64,000 nt of DNA from contig JBBPUQ010000004.1 in NCBI GenBank assembly GCA_038501195.1, positions 4,974,001 to 5,038,000 of the forward strand, written 5' to 3'. The position numbers and the translations under genes were made by a program. Shown one piece after another: positions 59,434 to 64,000 of the stretch. Within the stretch, counting starts at the first letter, position 1, and the number at the start of each line of letters is the position of its first letter. Source of the stretch: Nemania diffusa (taxonomy: Eukaryota > Ascomycota > Sordariomycetes > Xylariales > Xylariaceae). The notes beneath the pieces were generated by a model. That model was not told the origin of the DNA. It was given only the letters and a program-made list of their open reading frames with translations, and ran no database searches.

Positions 59434-60896
59434 GACTCGTCGTCGTTACTGGGGAGGGGGGCCTGACCAAGGCAATCGGGTGCTTCGTCGCGAAGAGGAT
59501 GGGATATCCGAAGATTGGATGAGAAAGTAAGAAGTTGAGTTGTGAAATGGTAGATGAAAGAGGATACTTTTCGTCTTGTGAGGCTGACAGGAATAAATCA
59601 AGTGACCAGGTGCTGAGGCGGGTTGGTTGGTGGGTGGTGGGTACCTGAGTAGGATGGTACCTGGTACCTACATGTGCTGTAAGGAGAATTACTACATGTG
59701 CTTTACCCGAAAAGCACCGGTATGAATTGAAGCACTTGATTGGGGTGGCAGAGTCGGGCCATTTCGGATTTGGAAATCTGACGACTTTAAGTGGATCGCG
59801 TGGATTGCTGAGAGTTACCTAGCTTAAGATAGGCCCTTCTCAAGGTACCCATGGGGGAGGCTGATTGGCGCTTCGGGACCCCGATTCTCGCAGACCGGCT
59901 AGCTACAGCTGACCCCAACCGGAAAGAAGAGCGCGGGCATAGATGCGCAGGAGCGAACACATGAAAGACCTCGGGACATGTAATATGTGCGGTGCCTTTA
60001 CCTAGGTCTACATCATGGTCTATTCTATATTGCCGTACAACACCGTACATAACCGTGGGCGCCACCAGCCTGCAATATGCCCGATGGAAATGTGCAACTA
60101 CCTACTCACCCGAATACGCCGATTGTTCTGCCAAGACTCTTAGGTAATCACCGGTCAGAGAGAGGAACTTGTTTTTATTTATCATTCTCAACAATTGCCT
60201 TGGCACAGTACAGCATTTGGTATAGTAAGCTCTGCCACCGCACTTTGCAGTCTTATCTGCGTTATCGGCGCTCAACATTTCGGACATTCCCCAAAATATA
60301 CAGCAGCATGGTACCCCCGAGGAGGACTCCGAATCTGTACCTGTACATAACGAAGTAATCAGATACGTACGCAACAATGTTCACCGCTAATAGATTTTTT
60401 CCTTTCTTTTTGCTGATAACGACTCTCGTTGTCGAGCTTGAGCTATCCACAGAGTACATACCCGGGATTTGGGATGAGACCACCTGTACCACCCGCCCTG
60501 TAGGTGGATCACCCCTCTTGCATAGACCCTGTTGATACTGCATACCTATGAGTATGAGCCCCTACCGTATGCAGTACAGCACAGATGTGGTCGGTCACAA
60601 ACCCCGAAGTATCTTACTATTTGTGCATGATGAATAATGTCGCGATTTTGGGCAACAGCCACAAACTGCATAATATTCGTGATTGAGAGACGACGTTAAC
60701 ACATATGCCATATAAGCATAATCATGATGTAGATAGTAATATACAAGCGCACCGTTTTGGTATCGTCGGGGACACAGTCTCTAATACAACGCCCCCTTTT
60801 GATACCGTGCCACCCTTAGACCGTCTATAATGCGTAACCTGTGCCCTCAAATATAGCAAAACATAGAACTCCCGAGTCTTTTAATAAGAAAAAGGT
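59434..60896. other. Intergenic region YHM2 to CIT1
   Basis: About 1.46 kb holding the YHM2 promoter and the CIT1 3' end. A direct repeat CTACATGTGCT occurs twice near 59669-59703, next to several GGTACCT motifs. No gene is seen. Confidence 0.5.
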
Positions 60897-62499
60897 TTAT
60901 AGCTTCTTGCAGATCTCGATCCACTTGGCGGTCGAGAAACTCTTGGGGCGTTCAATCGGGGCACCAACAGCACGGTCGATGATGAGCTGGGGAAGCACGC
61001 CAATGGCGCGAGATACACCGAATAGGACCGTGTAGTAGTTAGCCTCGGTTAGACCGTAGTACTGGAGCAGCACACCAGAGTGAGCGTCGACGTTGGGGTA
61101 AGGGTTCTTGGTCTTGCCGTGCTCGGTCAGAACACCAGGTGCAATCTTGTAGACTTGGCTCACGAGCTGAAACATGGGGTCGTTGGGCATCTTCTCTTGG
61201 GCAAAAGTGCGCTGGGCCATGTAACGGGGGTCAGTCTTGCGCAGGACGGCGTGGCCGTAACCGGGGACGACACGACCCGACTTCAGGGTAGACCAGAGGT
61301 AGTCCTTGATGTTCTGGTCGCTGAGATCATCGCCGATGACCTTCTTCATCTCGGTGAGCCAGTTTAACACCTCCTGGTTGGCGAGGCCGTGCAGAGGGCC
61401 GGCCAGACCATTCAGACCAGCAGCCAGTGAGAGGAAGGGAGAGCTCAGGGCGCTGCCGACGAGGTGAGTGGTATGAGCGCTGACGTTACCACCCTCATGA
61501 TCGGTGTGAATGGTCAGGTACAGACGCATTAGCTCGATAAAGTCTTTGTTTTCACCGAAACCGAGCTGGTTGGCGAAGTTGAAACTGTAATCCTGGTCCT
61601 TCTGAACAGGCGCAACCTTGCCGCCCTTGAAGACATTCTGGTAGATGCGGGCAGCGATGGTGGGGAGTTTGGCAATCAGATCCATGGAGTCCTCAAATGT
61701 GTATCCCCAGTAATCCTTCTTGTTTATACCCTTAGCGTAGGCCTTGGAGAAGGACGAGGTTTGCTCGAGAGCGGTGACGGCGAGGGAGAATTGAGCCATG
61801 GGGTGGAGGTCGGTAGGGCAGCGGTCGATGAGCTCCTCGACGAACTTGGGAACATCGGATCGGGCAGCCCATTCGGCCGACAGATCGCGGACCTGCTGCT
61901 CGGTGGGAACCTCACCGGTGAGGAGAAGCCAGAACAGGCCTGGGGATTTAATTAAGCCTTGGAACCTAATTGAATTCACTCGGGTTGAACATACCTTCAG
62001 GCAGAGGCTCCTTGCCACCAGGAGCCTTGGGAAGAACCTCCTGGCATTCAGGAATGGTCTTGCCACGGAAGCGGATACCCTCCTCGGAGTCGAGGACAGA
62101 GCCCTCCCACACGAGCGACTTGATGCCTCGTGCACCACCGTAGACCTGGTCGAGGGTGACCTTGTCGATGACCTTGGAGCCATGCTCTCTGCGTGGGCGG
62201 TAAGCATGATATCAACAACCGTATAGCATGGAGAGTATGGGAAGCCTACTTTCTTAATGTCTTAATCTCGTCAATCTTCTCGGGGAGTAGCTCGGCGAAG
62301 CGCTCCTTGAGGGTCTAAGTAGGCAAGGAGTCAGCCACTTCGGACTTCGGCGGAAAAAGAGTTGGCTCCGGATAGGGCATACCTGAGTCTTGGCCGAGTA
62401 GCATCGCGCAGCGTTGAAGGCAGTAGTGCGCGACGCAAAGCCGGGAGCTCTGAGAGAGCTTCGTAGAGCGGAAGAGCCCAGACGAAGTGTAGAAGCCAT
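60897..62499 (-). CDS. CIT1: Mitochondrial citrate synthase
   Basis: Four exons (62383-62499, 62250-62314, 61995-62188, 60897-61939) encode 472 residues. The enzyme condenses acetyl-CoA with oxaloacetate at the entry of the TCA cycle. The N-terminus ([20 protein letters not shown] then RCYSAKTQ) is Arg/Ser-rich without acids, a mitochondrial presequence. Catalytic residues are in place: His309 in [10 protein letters not shown], His355 in [10 protein letters not shown] and Asp410 in NVDAHSG, each 35 residues beyond the pig-heart numbering of 274, 320 and 375. The C-terminus (EICKKL) is not a typical peroxisomal signal, which supports the mitochondrial form. Introns of 68, 61 and 55 nt keep phase. 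A 20-base perfect palindrome lies 221 bases upstream of the ATG. Confidence 0.97.
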
Positions 62500-64000
62500 G
62501 ATGCAATAGGGAAAGGGAAGGAAACGATGCGAGGCTGTGGACTAACAAGACTTCAGTAGGATTGGCGAATGAGGCGCACAGAGGATGGAAAGGAAGGAGG
62601 AAAAAAATACATCGTAGAAATAGCTCAAGGACGATTTAGTAGAGGCGGTAGGAGTCGGAGACGATGGAGAAGCATTCAGCCAATAGGAACCCCGGCCCTT
62701 GCTCGGACTTGAGGATGCCACTGTACAGATCTGTACAGTACCTCTCTACTGTACATCATACCGAGCGTTACCCATGTACCTTACCTACACTACTGCACAG
62801 CAGTACCTGCTGTATTACTTTGAGGCCAAAGCTTTTCAATTGTTCGTCATATTGACGTCAAAGGTATTACGTTTTCCAGTTGTGACAGCACTTGAACAGT
62901 AGTTAATCAACTAAGAAATAGGATATATATATACTTACCATGGAAGAGAAAATGAAATAAATCACATGAGGAGTGCTTCGTAAGTGTACCTATGCATCAA
63001 CACTAGACTATAGGCACCTAATGTAGTCCTGTCGGCGCAATTATCCTGACGGGTAAATTGGATAGGAACTCAGCCAAGCCTTTTAAATAAAGAGGTAGGC
63101 AGTAGGTACTCAGTACTCAGTACTTAACCATATGCTACCTTTTGGAAAAGTAAGTCAAGTGAAGTTCTAACATGTGGTACCTAACAATATATTATTATAT
63201 GTAGAGCTTTACAGCAAATACTCTGTAAGCAAGCCCTAAAGTTGTTAACCGACCTTTATTATATAGGTACTTATGAAAGGGGAAAGGGCTAAAAATATGT
63301 GAAAGTGGGAGGAGAAGCCTACTATGCTTTTAAGATAAGTTAATGAACTATCAGAATCATACCTATAAACAGCAGTGAAAAGAAAGTGAATCTTTCCTCT
63401 GTATGTAGTACTGCGAGGTAGGTAATTTTTAGGCTTCAAGCACAACCAACTAAAAGCTACCTACCTTAGGAGGTGCCGAGCGCCTACCTAACAGACCCAT
63501 GATTACTAAGTACAGTAGGTAGGTACTCTAGTCTAGGTAGGTGGCTTAGTAGCACAAGCCAGTCCCAGATGTTGGGTGGGTGCTGTGCAGCAACCTTGGG
63601 AACTGCCGCTATTCTAGCTCCACATTAAAATTCTCTGCAGCGCAGCACAGAAGCGAGGCAGCTCCCCTCATCTTCCCATTTTCTACAATCACCGGTCGCT
63701 TTCCCTATCTAGCGATCCTCCATCCATCCCATCCATCATCCTTCCATCCTATTATTCTCATCAGTAACAACAATCGCCACCGCGAGACGACGAGCACCAC
63801 TATAACAGCCATTGTTGCCGTATTCACGACCGACCGACCCAATCCAATACGTTGCGACACAGACGTAGGGAGATATTTAGCTTAGCATCGCTAGGCGCCG
63901 TACTGCTGCTTGTTCACCCTCTCCATCATTCCCTTTCATTCATCTCAGTGCACTGTGTCTTCAAAGACAGCACCCGCCGGCCATCCCCATTCAAAACAAT
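62500..64000. other. CIT1 upstream region and right end of window
   Basis: No gene is supported. The CIT1 promoter side holds the palindrome at 62720-62739 and further CTGTAC motifs. The interval 63080-63545 is dense in TAGGTA/GTACTC elements. After 63650 the plus strand becomes C/T-rich (repeated CCATCC), which may be the leader of a gene starting beyond the window. Confidence 0.5.
62720..62739. promoter_or_regulatory. 20-base perfect palindrome upstream of CIT1
   Basis: ACTGTACAGATCTGTACAGT equals its own reverse complement and sits 221 bases before the CIT1 start. Additional half-site-like CTGTACAT follows at 62749-62756. The shape fits a dimeric DNA-binding protein; the factor is unknown. 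Confidence 0.5.

Noticed and set aside
1..64000. CRISPR arrays, bacterial-type operons, rRNA genes or an intact transposon
   Set aside because: No regularly spaced repeats, no rRNA sequence, and no transposase or reverse-transcriptase motifs were seen; gene structure is eukaryotic throughout.

Overview
This window looks like a nuclear contig from a filamentous ascomycete (Pezizomycotina, probably Sordariomycetes). The evidence is spliced genes with short GT-AG introns of about 50-250 nt, pyrimidine-rich leaders, and gene families typical of such fungi: a bZIP factor with a DUF3425-type tail, a VTC2/3-type SPX protein, an FG-repeat NIC96 and a PMA1 proton pump. I infer the class from gene content and protein style, not from a search. 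Exon coordinates were worked out by hand from splice signals, reading phase and family similarity.

Left arm (1-6.2 kb): EMC10-like ER protein, histone chaperone CHZ1 and SNARE BET1 on the plus strand, then APC15 on the minus strand, tail to tail with BET1. A roughly 5.9 kb stretch (6.2-12.1 kb) has no gene I can support, only one possible small exon near 10 kb.

Central block (12.1-37.7 kb), all plus strand: GLT1 (NADH glutamate synthase, 7 exons), a VTC2/3-like subunit, an unrecognised 772-residue protein with a very GC-rich third exon, an FGGY carbohydrate kinase, nucleoporin NIC96, and a bZIP/DUF3425 transcription factor. The next two genes are on the minus strand: a DCAF4-like WD40 protein and the plasma-membrane H+-ATPase PMA1 (38.6-44.6 kb).

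Right arm (44.6-64 kb): more than 10 kb without a convincing intact gene, visibly AT-rich at 53.8-55.2 kb and carrying short repeats. It ends in gene debris: an orphan exon-like frame near 55.3 kb and an amidase relic with frameshifts, a nonsense codon and loss of its catalytic core (55.8-57.5 kb). Two neighbouring minus-strand genes follow, the mitochondrial citrate/2-oxoglutarate carrier YHM2 and mitochondrial citrate synthase CIT1. The last 1.5 kb appears to be upstream sequence for CIT1 and possibly for a gene beyond the window.

Most intact genes are housekeeping: nitrogen assimilation, polyphosphate, nuclear pore, vesicle fusion, cell cycle, proton pumping and the TCA cycle. I found no defence system, secondary-metabolite cluster, intact transposon, rRNA, tRNA or CRISPR array. 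The items most worth following up are the unrecognised 772-residue gene, the decayed gene fragments around the two gene-poor tracts, the TGTACA palindromes, and the YHM2-CIT1 neighbourhood.
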